Part shown: piece after piece, positions 1 through 6,580 of the stretch | How positions within the stretch are numbered: the stretch's first letter is position 1 | Layout of the letters: each line of letters begins with the position of its first letter | Assembly (NCBI GenBank): GCA_018678395.1 | Contig: JAHHMJ010000673.1 | Span: forward strand, 1 to 6,765 | Reading direction: 5' to 3' | Origin: Gemmatimonadota bacterium | GTDB lineage: Bacteria > Gemmatimonadota > Gemmatimonadetes > Longimicrobiales > Gaopeijiaceae | Length of the DNA: 6,765 bases | Position numbers and translations under genes: made by a program | Notes under the pieces: generated by a model | What the model saw: the letters and a program-made list of their open reading frames with translations, nothing else | Databases searched by the model: none | Told to the model about the DNA's origin: nothing

Positions 1-1
1 G

Positions 2-1525
2 GGCTGGGTCGTCGCGCTCTCTCTGGTGGTCGTGGCGGTCACGGCGGCGTTGAACGCCTTCTCGTACGAGGCGACCCCGCACGTGCCCGACGAGCTCGTC
101 TACCTGATCCACGCCCGCACCTTCGCCGCCGGACTCATCGATCTGCCGCTGCCGCCGGTTCCGGCCGGATTCGAGCTCGACCTCATGACGGTCGATCCGG
201 ACCGCTGGTTCAGCCCGGTGCCACCGGGTTGGCCGGCGGTGCTCGCGATCGGCATGGCGCTCGGGGCGCCGTCGTGGGTCAATCCCGTCCTCTCGGGCCT
301 CGCCGTGTGGCTCACGGCCCGCGTCGTGCGCCTGGTCTACCCGGACGCCCGTGTGGCGTGGTGGAGCGCCGTCCTGCTCGCGCTCTCCCCGTGGTTCCTC
401 TTCCAGGGGATGAACTACATGACCCACGCGGTCAGCCTGGTGGCCGCCCTGGCAGCCGCGTTCTGCGTCGGCCGCACGGTGCGGGGCGGAGCGGCGGCGT
501 GGTTGCTTCCGGCGGGACTCGCGATCGGAATGGTGGGACTGATCCGACCCTTCGAGGGACTGCTGGTCGCCGTGGTCCTCGGCCTGTGGACCCTGTGCTC
601 GGGCGCCCGCGGGCCGGTGACCCGGATCGTTCGCACGACGGTACTCGCGGCGGGGACCCTCGCCATGACGGCAGTTCAGTTCCCGTACAACCGTGCCCTC
701 ACCGGCCACCCCCTGCGCTTCCCGATCATGGACTACACGGATCGAATGTACGGGCCGGGGTCGAATGCGCTGGGCTTCGGCCCGAACCGCGGGCTGGGCT
801 GGGTGGGACTCGACCCGCTGCCCGGCCACGGGCTCCCCGACGTTCTGATCAACGCCAACCTCAATCTCTTCCAGCTGAACATCGAGTTGCTGGGATGGTC
901 GGTGGGCTCGCTGCTCGGCCTGCTCGCGCTCGTCGGGGTCGGGCGCTGGGTGAAGCGGGACTGGGCGGTCTTCGGTGCCGCCGCGTGGGTCGCCGGGGCG
1001 CACTCGTTCTACTGGTTCGCCGGCGGTCCGGACTTCGGGGCCCGCTACTGGTATCTCATGATCGTGCCGCTGATCGTCCTGACGGTCCGGGGGATCCTCG
1101 AGGTGTCGACCCGGTGGCATCCGGGACGGGTCGGACTCGCCACCGCGATCCTGCTCGTCGGCACCGTGGCGCTCTTCACGCCGTGGCGGGCGGTCGACAA
1201 ATACCACCACTACCGCGAGATGCGGCCCGACGTCCACCGGCTCGCCGAGGCGGCGGGGTTCGGCGAGGACGCGCTCGTTCTGGTCCGGGGACAGCTCGAC
1301 CCCGACTACCAGTCGGCGGCCTACCTCAACCCGATCGACCTCGAGGGGCCGGGCCCTCTGTACGCCTGGGATCGGAGCCCCGAAGTGCGGCGCGCGCTCC
1401 TGGATGCCTACCCGGACCGGGCCATCTGGCTCGTCGACGGGCCGACGGTGACCGGGCGTGGGTTCGAACTCGTCGACGGGCCCATCCGCGATCGGACGGG
1501 ACTCGAGGCCGACATCGCGCGTTGA
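2..1525 (+). CDS. GT-C glycosyltransferase, family 39 (ArnT/PMT-like), 5' end missing
   Basis: Probable integral membrane glycosyltransferase that moves a sugar from a polyprenyl-phosphate donor to an acceptor on the outer face of the cytoplasmic membrane. The frame is open to the left edge and visible residues 1-20 are hydrophobic, as in a transmembrane helix already under way, so the true start is outside the window; the GTG at base 26 has no ribosome site. Counting from base 2, an acidic pair Asp30-Glu31 (context HVPDELVYL) follows the first helix, where GT-C enzymes carry their catalytic Asp in the first outer loop. About nine more hydrophobic segments follow between residues 78 and 394, with family-like patches PPGWP (74-78), RPFEG (182-186) and DFGARYWY (344-351). 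Residues from about 395 to 507 form a soluble C-terminal domain. Donor and acceptor cannot be read from sequence. It converges on rfbG and is not part of that operon. The family call is firm at fold level only. Confidence 0.85.
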   Translation, partial: GWVVALSLVVVAVTAALNAFSYEATPHVPDELVYLIHARTFAAGLIDLPLPPVPAGFELDLMTVDPDRWFSPVPPGWPAVLAIGMALGAPSWVNPVLSGLAVWLTARVVRLVYPDARVAWWSAVLLALSPWFLFQGMNYMTHAVSLVAALAAAFCVGRTVRGGAAAWLLPAGLAIGMVGLIRPFEGLLVAVVLGLWTLCSGARGPVTRIVRTTVLAAGTLAMTAVQFPYNRALTGHPLRFPIMDYTDRMYGPGSNALGFGPNRGLGWVGLDPLPGHGLPDVLINANLNLFQLNIELLGWSVGSLLGLLALVGVGRWVKRDWAVFGAAAWVAGAHSFYWFAGGPDFGARYWYLMIVPLIVLTVRGILEVSTRWHPGRVGLATAILLVGTVALFTPWRAVDKYHHYREMRPDVHRLAEAAGFGEDALVLVRGQLDPDYQSAAYLNPIDLEGPGPLYAWDRSPEVRRALLDAYPDRAIWLVDGPTVTGRGFELVDGPIRDRTGLEADIAR

Positions 1526-1526
1526 G

Positions 1527-1562
1527 GTCCGGTCGGTGCCGCCGCCGCGGCCCGACGGGGAC
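1527..1562. terminator. Imperfect hairpin between convergent genes
   Basis: The 39-nt gap between the glycosyltransferase stop and the rfbG stop can fold on itself. Bases 1527-1530 pair with 1559-1562, 1532-1536 with 1552-1556, and 1538-1540 with 1549-1551, leaving small internal loops and an 8-nt apex. That gives 12 mostly G-C pairs. There is no T tract on either side, so this is not a textbook intrinsic terminator. Its position suggests a shared bidirectional stop, but GC-rich DNA folds easily by chance. Confidence 0.3.
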
Positions 1563-1564
1563 GA

Positions 1565-2683
1565 TCACCGGGCGGGCATCGCCCAGCCGGCGCCGGCCGC
1601 GGTCGCCGCTTCTTCGTAGGCCGCGATCTGGGCGTCGATCGCCGAGGCGGCGTCGAAGCTCTCCGACCCCGCGCGGTCGCGATACCACGAGAGGGTCCAG
1701 TCCACGGCACGCCCGCGGTCCAGGACCGGACGCCAGTCCAGACGGGTCATGGCGCGTGAACAGTCGAGCCGGAGCAGCCCGGCCTCGTGGGGTCCGTCGT
1801 CCCGAGACGAGAGATCGGTCCACGAGCCCGACCCCCACGACTCGAGCGCCTGTTCGACGACCTCCCGTACGGTCCCGGATCCCGAGGGATCGGGGCCGAA
1901 GTTCCAGGCGTTCCCGAAGGTCTCGGGGTCGCCCCGCAGGTGCATGGCCAGGGCGAGGTAGCCCGCCAGGGGTTCCAGAACGTGCTGCCACGGGCGCACG
2001 GCACCGGGTCTTCGGATGGGCACCGCCTCGCCGGCGGTGAGCGCGCGGACGATGTCGGGGAGCAGGCGATCCTCGGACCAGTCCCCGCCGCCGATCACGT
2101 TGCCGGCGCGCGCGGTGGCGAGCCCGGTTCGCGGATCGCGGCCGTCCAGAAAGGACCGGCGGTACGAGGTCGCGAGGATCTCCTGGGCGCCCTTGCTCGC
2201 GCTGTAGGGATCGTGGCCCCCGAGCGCGTCGCTCTCGCGGTACGCGAGGTCCCACTCCCTATTCTCGTAGCACTTGTCGCTCGTGACGACCACCACGGTC
2301 CGCACGGACGGGGTGGCCCGGACTGCTTCGAGCAGATGGGCGGTGCCCATGATGTTGGTCGACCAGGTCTCGAGAGGGTCGCGATACGACCGTCGCACGA
2401 GCGACTGGGCGGCGAGGTGAAACACGATCTCGGGCTGCTCGGCCCCCAGGGCCGCGGCGACGGCCTCGCGGTCACGCAGGTCGCCGAGGTGTGACGAGAC
2501 GCGCGATGCGAGGTCGAGTTCGTCGAAGAGCGCCGGGCGCCCCGCTTCGGGCGGGAGCGCGAACCCGCTGACCCGTGCCCCGAGTCGTCGCAGCCACGCG
2601 GCCAGCCAGGCCCCCTTGAACCCGGTGTGTCCGGTGACGAGGACCGACCGCCCGTCGAAGAACTTCGCCAGGCGGTGCGTCAC
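1565..2683 (-). CDS. rfbG: CDP-glucose 4,6-dehydratase
   Basis: Cytoplasmic short-chain dehydrogenase-fold enzyme that converts CDP-D-glucose to CDP-4-keto-6-deoxy-D-glucose with tightly bound NAD. It is the second step of CDP-deoxysugar synthesis. The 372 residues are close to the family norm of about 360. Visible motifs are the glycine-rich NAD loop TGHTGFKG (17-24), HLAAQSLVRRSY (89-100), TSDKCYEN (134-141) with the Asp-Lys pair where dTDP-glucose dehydratases have Asp-Glu, the catalytic Tyr160-x-x-x-Lys164 in DPYSASK, and RAGNVIGGGDW (193-203), typical of RfbG. The start is the GTG at 2683, whose GTGA overlaps the rfbF stop and which has GGAAG eight bases upstream. The reading frame stays open far into rfbF, but that part is out-of-frame rfbF, not protein. 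It is the last gene of the operon. Identity is high confidence. Confidence 0.96.
   Translation of the reverse strand: MTHRLAKFFDGRSVLVTGHTGFKGAWLAAWLRRLGARVSGFALPPEAGRPALFDELDLASRVSSHLGDLRDREAVAAALGAEQPEIVFHLAAQSLVRRSYRDPLETWSTNIMGTAHLLEAVRATPSVRTVVVVTSDKCYENREWDLAYRESDALGGHDPYSASKGAQEILATSYRRSFLDGRDPRTGLATARAGNVIGGGDWSEDRLLPDIVRALTAGEAVPIRRPGAVRPWQHVLEPLAGYLALAMHLRGDPETFGNAWNFGPDPSGSGTVREVVEQALESWGSGSWTDLSSRDDGPHEAGLLRLDCSRAMTRLDWRPVLDRGRAVDWTLSWYRDRAGSESFDAASAIDAQIAAYEEAATAAGAGWAMPAR
2680..2683 (-). other. GTGA stop-start overlap coupling rfbF and rfbG
   Basis: The last bases of rfbF (TGA at 2682-2680) are embedded in the rfbG start codon (GTG at 2683-2681). Such 4-nt overlaps usually mean that a terminating ribosome restarts on the next gene, keeping two sequential enzymes in balance. 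This overlap also fixes the rfbG start. Confidence 0.85.
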
Positions 2684-3450
2684 GACCCGGGCTTCCAGGG
2701 AGCGGTGCCCTCGGACCACAGCCGCTCCAGAAGACGCTTCTCGCGCAGGGTGTCCATGGGCTGCCAGAAGCCCTCGTGGCGGAAGGCGTGCAGCTCGCCC
2801 CTCTCGGCCAGCTCCTCGAGCGGTTCCCGCTCCAGGATCGTGGCATCGTCGTCCATCAGCTCCAGGACTTCCGGCTCGAAGACGAAGAACCCGCCGTTGA
2901 TCCATCCGGCATCGGTCTGGGGCTTCTCGCTGAAGCGCTGAACGCTGGATCCATCGAGGGCCAGCCCACCGAAGCGGGCCGGAGGCCGGACCGCGGTCAC
3001 CGTGGCCATGCCACCGTGCGACTCGTGGAATTCGAGGAGCCGCGTGATGTCGATATCGCCCACGCCGTCGCCGTAGGTCACCATGAAGCGCTCGCCACCG
3101 AGGTAGGGGGCCAGCCGACCCAGGCGCCCGCCGGTCTGCGTGTCGAGGCCCGTGTCGATGACGCCGACCCGCCAGTCCACGCGGCTGGGATTGACCACGT
3201 CGATGGCGCCGCTCGACAGGTCGACGAAGTAGTCGCTCTCGTCGTAGAAGTGGCCGCGGAAGTAGTCCTTGATCATCCCGCCCTTGTAGCCGCACGCCAC
3301 GAGGAAGTCGTTGAAGCCGTGGTGGGCGTAGATGTTCATGATGTGCCAGAGCATCGGGTGTCCCCCGATCTCGACCATCGGCTTCGGGCGGCTCTCGGTT
3401 TCCTCGGCGAGGCGCGTGCCCCGCCCGCCCGCGAGAATGATGACGTGCAT
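2680..3450 (-). CDS. rfbF: Glucose-1-phosphate cytidylyltransferase
   Basis: Makes CDP-D-glucose and pyrophosphate from alpha-D-glucose-1-phosphate and CTP, the entry step to CDP-linked 6-deoxy sugars. Its 256 residues match the usual length of about 257. The N-terminal nucleotide-binding loop is LAGGRGTR (6-13), followed by the family's EETESRPKPMVEIGG stretch (16-30) with Lys23. CGYKG (53-57), DTGLDTQTGGRL (99-110), TYGDG with the metal-binding Asp128, EKP (175-177), INGGFF (184-189) and FWQPMDT (228-234) all agree with characterised RfbF proteins from Salmonella and Yersinia. The ATG at 3450 comes three bases after the C-methyltransferase stop. A GAGG sits 12 bases upstream, a rather long spacing, so expression may lean on coupling to the upstream gene. 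The stop overlaps the rfbG start. Confidence 0.97.
   Translation of the reverse strand: MHVIILAGGRGTRLAEETESRPKPMVEIGGHPMLWHIMNIYAHHGFNDFLVACGYKGGMIKDYFRGHFYDESDYFVDLSSGAIDVVNPSRVDWRVGVIDTGLDTQTGGRLGRLAPYLGGERFMVTYGDGVGDIDITRLLEFHESHGGMATVTAVRPPARFGGLALDGSSVQRFSEKPQTDAGWINGGFFVFEPEVLELMDDDATILEREPLEELAERGELHAFRHEGFWQPMDTLREKRLLERLWSEGTAPWKPGS
2692..2696 (-). promoter_or_regulatory. Ribosome binding site of rfbG
   Basis: GGAAG on the minus strand, inside the end of rfbF, with an 8-nt spacer to the GTG at 2683. It supports that GTG over any start further upstream in the open frame. Confidence 0.65.
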
Positions 3451-3453
3451 CGC

Positions 3454-4692
3454 TCAGACCAGCCTCGGGCGGGGGACGGGAATCAGGAAGCGTCCGCCCG
3501 CTCTACGGTAGGCCTCCTGCTGTTCCATGATCTCCTCGGCGAAATTCCAGGCGAGGATCAGTACGACGTCGGGCTGCCGCTCCAGAAGGGTCTCGACGGG
3601 CAGCACCGGGATGTGTGCACCGGGCGTGAACAGCCCCACCTTGAGAGGATTCCGGTCCACGGTCCAGGGAATCCAGTCGGTCCCGACGCCGCAGTAGTTC
3701 AGGAGCGTGTTGCCCTTGGCGGGCGCCCCGTAGGCGGCCAGCGACCGCCCCTCGGCGACGAGCGAGGCGAGCATCTCGCGCAGCTCGGTTCGCTGGGCGG
3801 CCACATCGGCGGCGAAGCGGTCGTAGGTGGCGGGATCGTCGAAGCCGGCTGCCGTCTCGCCTTCCGCGAGTTCGAGGATCGCCGCCGCGTGGCCGATTCC
3901 CTCGGGATCTGCGGCCGCGTAGATGCGGATGCTGCCGCCGTGGACGGGCACGAAGTCGGCCCGCACGAGACGGAGTCCCGCCTCCCCGCACAGGTGCATG
4001 AGTGCGCGGATCGAGAAGTAGCACAGGTGCTCGTGGTAGACCGTGTCGTACTCGAGCCGTTCGAGGAACTCACCGAGGTAGGGCACCTCGAGGATGGCGA
4101 GTCCGTCGTCGTCGATCAGCGCCCGGAAGCCGCGCAGGAACCCGAGCGTGTCGTCGACGTGTGCGAGCACGTTGTTGCCGATCACGGCGCGGGCCGGGCC
4201 GTGGCTCTTCCGCAGGGCCTGGGCCTCGTGGTGTCCGAAGAAGCGGTTCACCGTGGAGATCCCGGACTCGTTGGCCATCGCGGCGATGTTCGACGCCGGC
4301 TCGACGCCGAGCACGTCCATCTCGAGATCCGCGAAGCAGCGCAGCAGGCTGCCGTCGTTGCTGGCGACCTCGACCACGCGGTCGCCCGGGCGCAGTTCGA
4401 GCACCTCGGCCACCGTCTTCGCGTAGGCCCGGTTGTGCGCCGCGATCGTCGACGACGTGCCCGTCACGTAGATGTAGTCGCGAAACAGCACCTCGGGGTC
4501 GACGACGTCGAGGATCTGTACCAGCGAGCAGCGTGGGCAGAAGACCACGTCGAGGGGATACGCGGCCTCGTCGGCGAACTCCGCCGCCGAGCGGAGAAAG
4601 GCGTTTGCCAGCGGCGTCGGCCCGAGCTCGAGAAAGGGGTGCAGCGCCTCGTTGCCGCATCCCCGGCAGTCCGAGCGACGGTGGTAGCTCAC
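3454..4692 (-). CDS. Sugar C-methyltransferase, NovU/TylC3/TcaB9 family
   Basis: Predicted SAM-dependent enzyme that puts a methyl group on a ring carbon next to the C4 ketone of an NDP-4-keto-6-deoxy sugar. The 412 residues have the full three-part build of the family. A zinc-binding N-terminal domain has Cys9, Cys12, Cys52 and Cys55 (CRGC and CPRC). The central SAM-binding Rossmann domain has motif I as VVEVASNDGSLL (106-117) and EPASN (131-135). The substrate motif YHEHLCYFS (219-227) carries the Tyr, Glu and His implicated in catalysis in TcaB9. The C-terminal Rossmann-like domain has AYGAPAKGNTLLNYC (320-334) and TVDRNPLK (344-351). The GTG at 4692 has GGAG nine bases upstream and gives the family length; an upstream in-frame start would add 60 residues overlapping the reductase gene. 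Next to rfbF and rfbG, the likely substrate is CDP-4-keto-6-deoxyglucose. Characterised relatives act on dTDP sugars, so C3 versus C5 and the nucleotide remain inference. Confidence 0.92.
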   Translation of the reverse strand: MSYHRRSDCRGCGNEALHPFLELGPTPLANAFLRSAAEFADEAAYPLDVVFCPRCSLVQILDVVDPEVLFRDYIYVTGTSSTIAAHNRAYAKTVAEVLELRPGDRVVEVASNDGSLLRCFADLEMDVLGVEPASNIAAMANESGISTVNRFFGHHEAQALRKSHGPARAVIGNNVLAHVDDTLGFLRGFRALIDDDGLAILEVPYLGEFLERLEYDTVYHEHLCYFSIRALMHLCGEAGLRLVRADFVPVHGGSIRIYAAADPEGIGHAAAILELAEGETAAGFDDPATYDRFAADVAAQRTELREMLASLVAEGRSLAAYGAPAKGNTLLNYCGVGTDWIPWTVDRNPLKVGLFTPGAHIPVLPVETLLERQPDVVLILAWNFAEEIMEQQEAYRRAGGRFLIPVPRPRLV

Positions 4693-4701
4693 GAATGAAG
4701 G

Positions 4702-4705
4702 CTCC
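4702..4705 (-). promoter_or_regulatory. Ribosome binding site of the C-methyltransferase
   Basis: GGAG on the minus strand in the 22-nt gap after the reductase gene, nine bases before the GTG at 4692. It decides this start against the longer open frame reaching 4872. Confidence 0.65.
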
Positions 4706-4714
4706 GTAGACGGG

Positions 4715-5686
4715 TCAGGACGGCAAGGTGTCGGTCGAGCGGTGGAACGCCAAGGTCGCGCGCACGCCGGCGCGCGGCGCCGTCCCCGGGGTCCAACCCC
4801 CCAGCGCGTCTCGCAGGCGCGCGACGGCGACCGGCTCGTGCTGCATCTCGGACACACGCCCCGGCAGGTCACCGAATCCCAGGCGGGATGCGTCGATGCC
4901 GGCCTCGTCGGCCAGGATCTCCACGAAGTCCCGGACCCGATGAAGCCGCCCCGTCGCGAGGTTCAGCGTCGCCGGGCACCCGTCGATCGAGGCGGCCAAC
5001 CGCAGCAGTCCTTCCGCGACGTCGTCCACGAAGGTGAAGTCTCGGCGCTGCAGCCCCTCGGTTAGAGGGATTCGGTCCGTGCCGTCCCGCGCGGCGATGA
5101 GGGTGGGGACCAGTCGTTGGGCGTGCTCACCCGGGCCGTAGACCATGAACAGGCGCGCCGTGACCGCGTCGAGGCCGGCCGCGCGAGCGGCTGCGACGGC
5201 GCGCGTGCCCTCGAGCTTGGAGGTCCCGTAGAGCGTGTCCGGGCGCGGCGCCGTCGTCTCGTTCAGGTCGCCGGCGGCCTGTCCGTATTCCAGCGCCGAT
5301 CCGACGTGCACCAGGGCGGGGCGCGAAGCCGGTTCGACGTCGAGCAGGATCTCGCACACCGCGGCCACGAGGTCGCGGTTGATGGCGAAGGCCGCGGACT
5401 CGTCCCGCTCCGAGCGATCGACGCCGTAGCCCGCCAGGTTGAAGACCGTGTCCGGTCGGGTGCGCGCAACGAGTTCACGAACCTCGCCGGGCTGCCGAAG
5501 ATCGATCGGGTGGACTGCGCCGTCGATCGCATATGCGGAGAACACCGGGTGGGCCCGCGCGGGATCACGAACCGCGAGGTGGAGGTCGGCTCCGACCGCC
5601 GAGAGGCGCCGGGCCACCCAGCGTCCCACGAATCCGGTGGCTCCGAGCACGAGCGCGGACTGTGGCGCAGCCGGCGACGGACGCAT
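4715..5686 (-). CDS. NAD(P)-dependent epimerase/dehydratase family protein, probable C4 ketoreductase
   Basis: Extended short-chain dehydrogenase/reductase of 323 residues, probably acting in the cytoplasm on an NDP-sugar. It has the cofactor loop GATGFVG (15-21), DLR (62-64), NLAG (83-86), Ser130 in HVGSALEYG, the catalytic Tyr153-x-x-x-Lys157 in YGTSK, RDFTFVDDVAEGL (215-227) and LNLATG (241-246). All are standard for sugar epimerases and reductases. It is the first gene of the block that ends with rfbF-rfbG, with the C-methyltransferase next, so the simplest role is reduction of the C4 ketone of the methylated CDP-4-keto-6-deoxyhexose, as CDP-abequose or CDP-paratose synthases do for their substrates. 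C4 epimerase activity cannot be excluded. The ATG at 5686 is chosen because a G-rich site lies seven bases upstream and the Rossmann strand begins about ten residues in. An in-frame ATG at 5770 would add 28 low-complexity residues and use up most of the divergent spacer. Confidence 0.88.
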   Translation of the reverse strand: MRPSPAAPQSALVLGATGFVGRWVARRLSAVGADLHLAVRDPARAHPVFSAYAIDGAVHPIDLRQPGEVRELVARTRPDTVFNLAGYGVDRSERDESAAFAINRDLVAAVCEILLDVEPASRPALVHVGSALEYGQAAGDLNETTAPRPDTLYGTSKLEGTRAVAAARAAGLDAVTARLFMVYGPGEHAQRLVPTLIAARDGTDRIPLTEGLQRRDFTFVDDVAEGLLRLAASIDGCPATLNLATGRLHRVRDFVEILADEAGIDASRLGFGDLPGRVSEMQHEPVAVARLRDALGGWTPGTAPRAGVRATLAFHRSTDTLPS

Positions 5687-5794
5687 CAGGCCGCCCCCCG
5701 GGCGCCGCGCGACGTCTCGCTCTGGATGCCCTCCGGCGCCCGCCGTACGTTTCGGGCCGACGGGCCGCACCCCTCTCCTCTCGAGCGTGCCGAC
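5687..5794. promoter_or_regulatory. Divergent intergenic region, presumed promoters for both directions
   Basis: This 108-nt spacer separates the start of the minus-strand sugar operon from the start of the plus-strand methyltransferase, so it should hold the promoter of each. I could not find a convincing -35/-10 pair on either strand. The minus strand has GGGGGG at 5699-5694, seven bases before the reductase ATG, a plausible ribosome site. The plus-strand gene lacks a clear purine-rich site before its ATG. A 9-bp inverted repeat lies inside the region. Confidence 0.45.
5699..5742. repeat. 9-bp inverted repeat in the divergent spacer
   Basis: The arm CGGGCGCCG at 5699-5707 is the exact reverse complement of CGGCGCCCG at 5734-5742, with 26 bases between. 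Read on the minus strand it lies just upstream of, and touches by one base, the G-rich ribosome site of the reductase gene. It could be an operator or a leader hairpin. With both arms almost all G and C, chance is a real alternative. Confidence 0.4.
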
Positions 5795-6580
5795 ATGAGT
5801 GCCGACTCCCCACAGGGCGCCTCTCTACGGGACCGGGCCATCGACTGGGCCCGGCGCCGGCTTCCGCCCGGGATGCGCGACTCCGTGGTCCGCCTGCAGC
5901 GGCGGCTCCGGCTCCAGTGGCCGCCCCGGGGCACCGTGCGGTTCGGGAGCTTCCGGCGGGTCACGCCGATCAGCCCGATCTTCGCCATCGATCGTGGATT
6001 TCCCATCGAGCGCTATTACATCGAGCGGTTTCTGGAGGAACGGCGCGACGACATCCGGGGCGTCACGATGGAGTTCGGCGACACGACCTACCTCGACAAG
6101 TTCGGGGGACCGGCGGTCGAGGTGAAGGACGTCTTCAGCTACGTCGAGGGGCCCGGCGCCACCATCGTCGGAGATCTCTCGGGCGACGGGCCGCTGCCCG
6201 AAGGCCGCTTCGACTGCATCGTCTGCACCCAGACGATTCAGATGATCTACGACATTCGCGGGGCGGTGGCACGGCTCCACTCGATGCTGAAGCCGGGTGG
6301 CGTGCTCCTGGTCACCACCCACGGCATCTCGAAGATCGGCCGGCACCTCGATCGCGACGGCTGGGGCGAATACTGGCATCTCACCCAGGAAGCCGCACGC
6401 CACCTCTTCCGTGAGCGGTTCGGCGAGGACGGCGTCGAGGTCGACGCGTACGGCAACGTGCTCAGCGCGATGTGCGCTCTGCACGGGCTGGCCTCGGAGG
6501 AGCTCACCCGGGACGAGCTGGAGCACCGTGACCGGGACTTCGACGTGATCGTAACGATACGGGCCGTTCGCTCGGACTGA
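5795..6580 (+). CDS. Class I SAM-dependent methyltransferase with degenerate motif I
   Basis: Probable soluble methyltransferase of 261 residues; substrate unknown. After a basic, arginine-rich N-terminus (11-55) comes PISPIFAIDRGFPIERYYIERFL, split over 58-80, a stretch I associate with a family found near polysaccharide genes. The expected first SAM loop is MEFGDTTYLDKFGG (92-105), where the usual GxGxG is absent. Later elements look normal: Asp112 in VKDVFSY, VGDLSGDGPLP (125-135), FDCIVCTQTIQMIYD (139-153) and LKPGGVLLVTTHG (165-177), followed by GWGEYWHLTQEAARHLF (189-205). It starts at the ATG at 5795, chosen by length and position; no strong ribosome site precedes it, and ATG 5726 is an in-frame alternative. 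It is transcribed away from the sugar operon, so a role in modifying the same glycan (for example O-methylation) is only a guess from position. A 14-bp hairpin spans its stop codon. Confidence 0.85.
   Translation: MSADSPQGASLRDRAIDWARRRLPPGMRDSVVRLQRRLRLQWPPRGTVRFGSFRRVTPISPIFAIDRGFPIERYYIERFLEERRDDIRGVTMEFGDTTYLDKFGGPAVEVKDVFSYVEGPGATIVGDLSGDGPLPEGRFDCIVCTQTIQMIYDIRGAVARLHSMLKPGGVLLVTTHGISKIGRHLDRDGWGEYWHLTQEAARHLFRERFGEDGVEVDAYGNVLSAMCALHGLASEELTRDELEHRDRDFDVIVTIRAVRSD

Noticed and set aside
229..2040. A 603-residue plus-strand open frame over the glycosyltransferase and the end of rfbG
   Set aside because: Its translation is Arg/Pro/Gly-rich throughout and runs across a real stop codon, a convergent gap and an opposite-strand gene. 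It is an out-of-frame shadow.
2684..3295. Possible N-terminal extension of RfbG (open frame up to 3295)
   Set aside because: This stretch is rfbF read out of frame. The Rossmann fold starts right after the GTG at 2683, which has its own ribosome site and gives the family length.
2776..4698. A 640-residue plus-strand open frame opposite rfbF and the C-methyltransferase
   Set aside because: It is the antisense shadow of two genes with unmistakable family motifs. GC-rich codon bias removes stops on the opposite strand. The translation is a Val/Glu/His/Arg-rich string with no recognisable motif.
5723..5751. TGGATG and TACGTT 17 bases apart as a plus-strand promoter
   Set aside because: Each box matches the sigma-70 consensus at only three of six positions, which is expected by chance, so I did not call it.
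5117..5794. Possible N-terminal extension of the plus-strand methyltransferase
   Set aside because: It lies opposite the reductase gene and is compositionally antisense-like. Homologous-looking sequence starts only after the ATG at 5795.
5825..6526. A 233-residue minus-strand open frame opposite the methyltransferase
   Set aside because: It mirrors the codon bias of the plus-strand gene, has no motif of its own, and the sense frame has clear methyltransferase strands.
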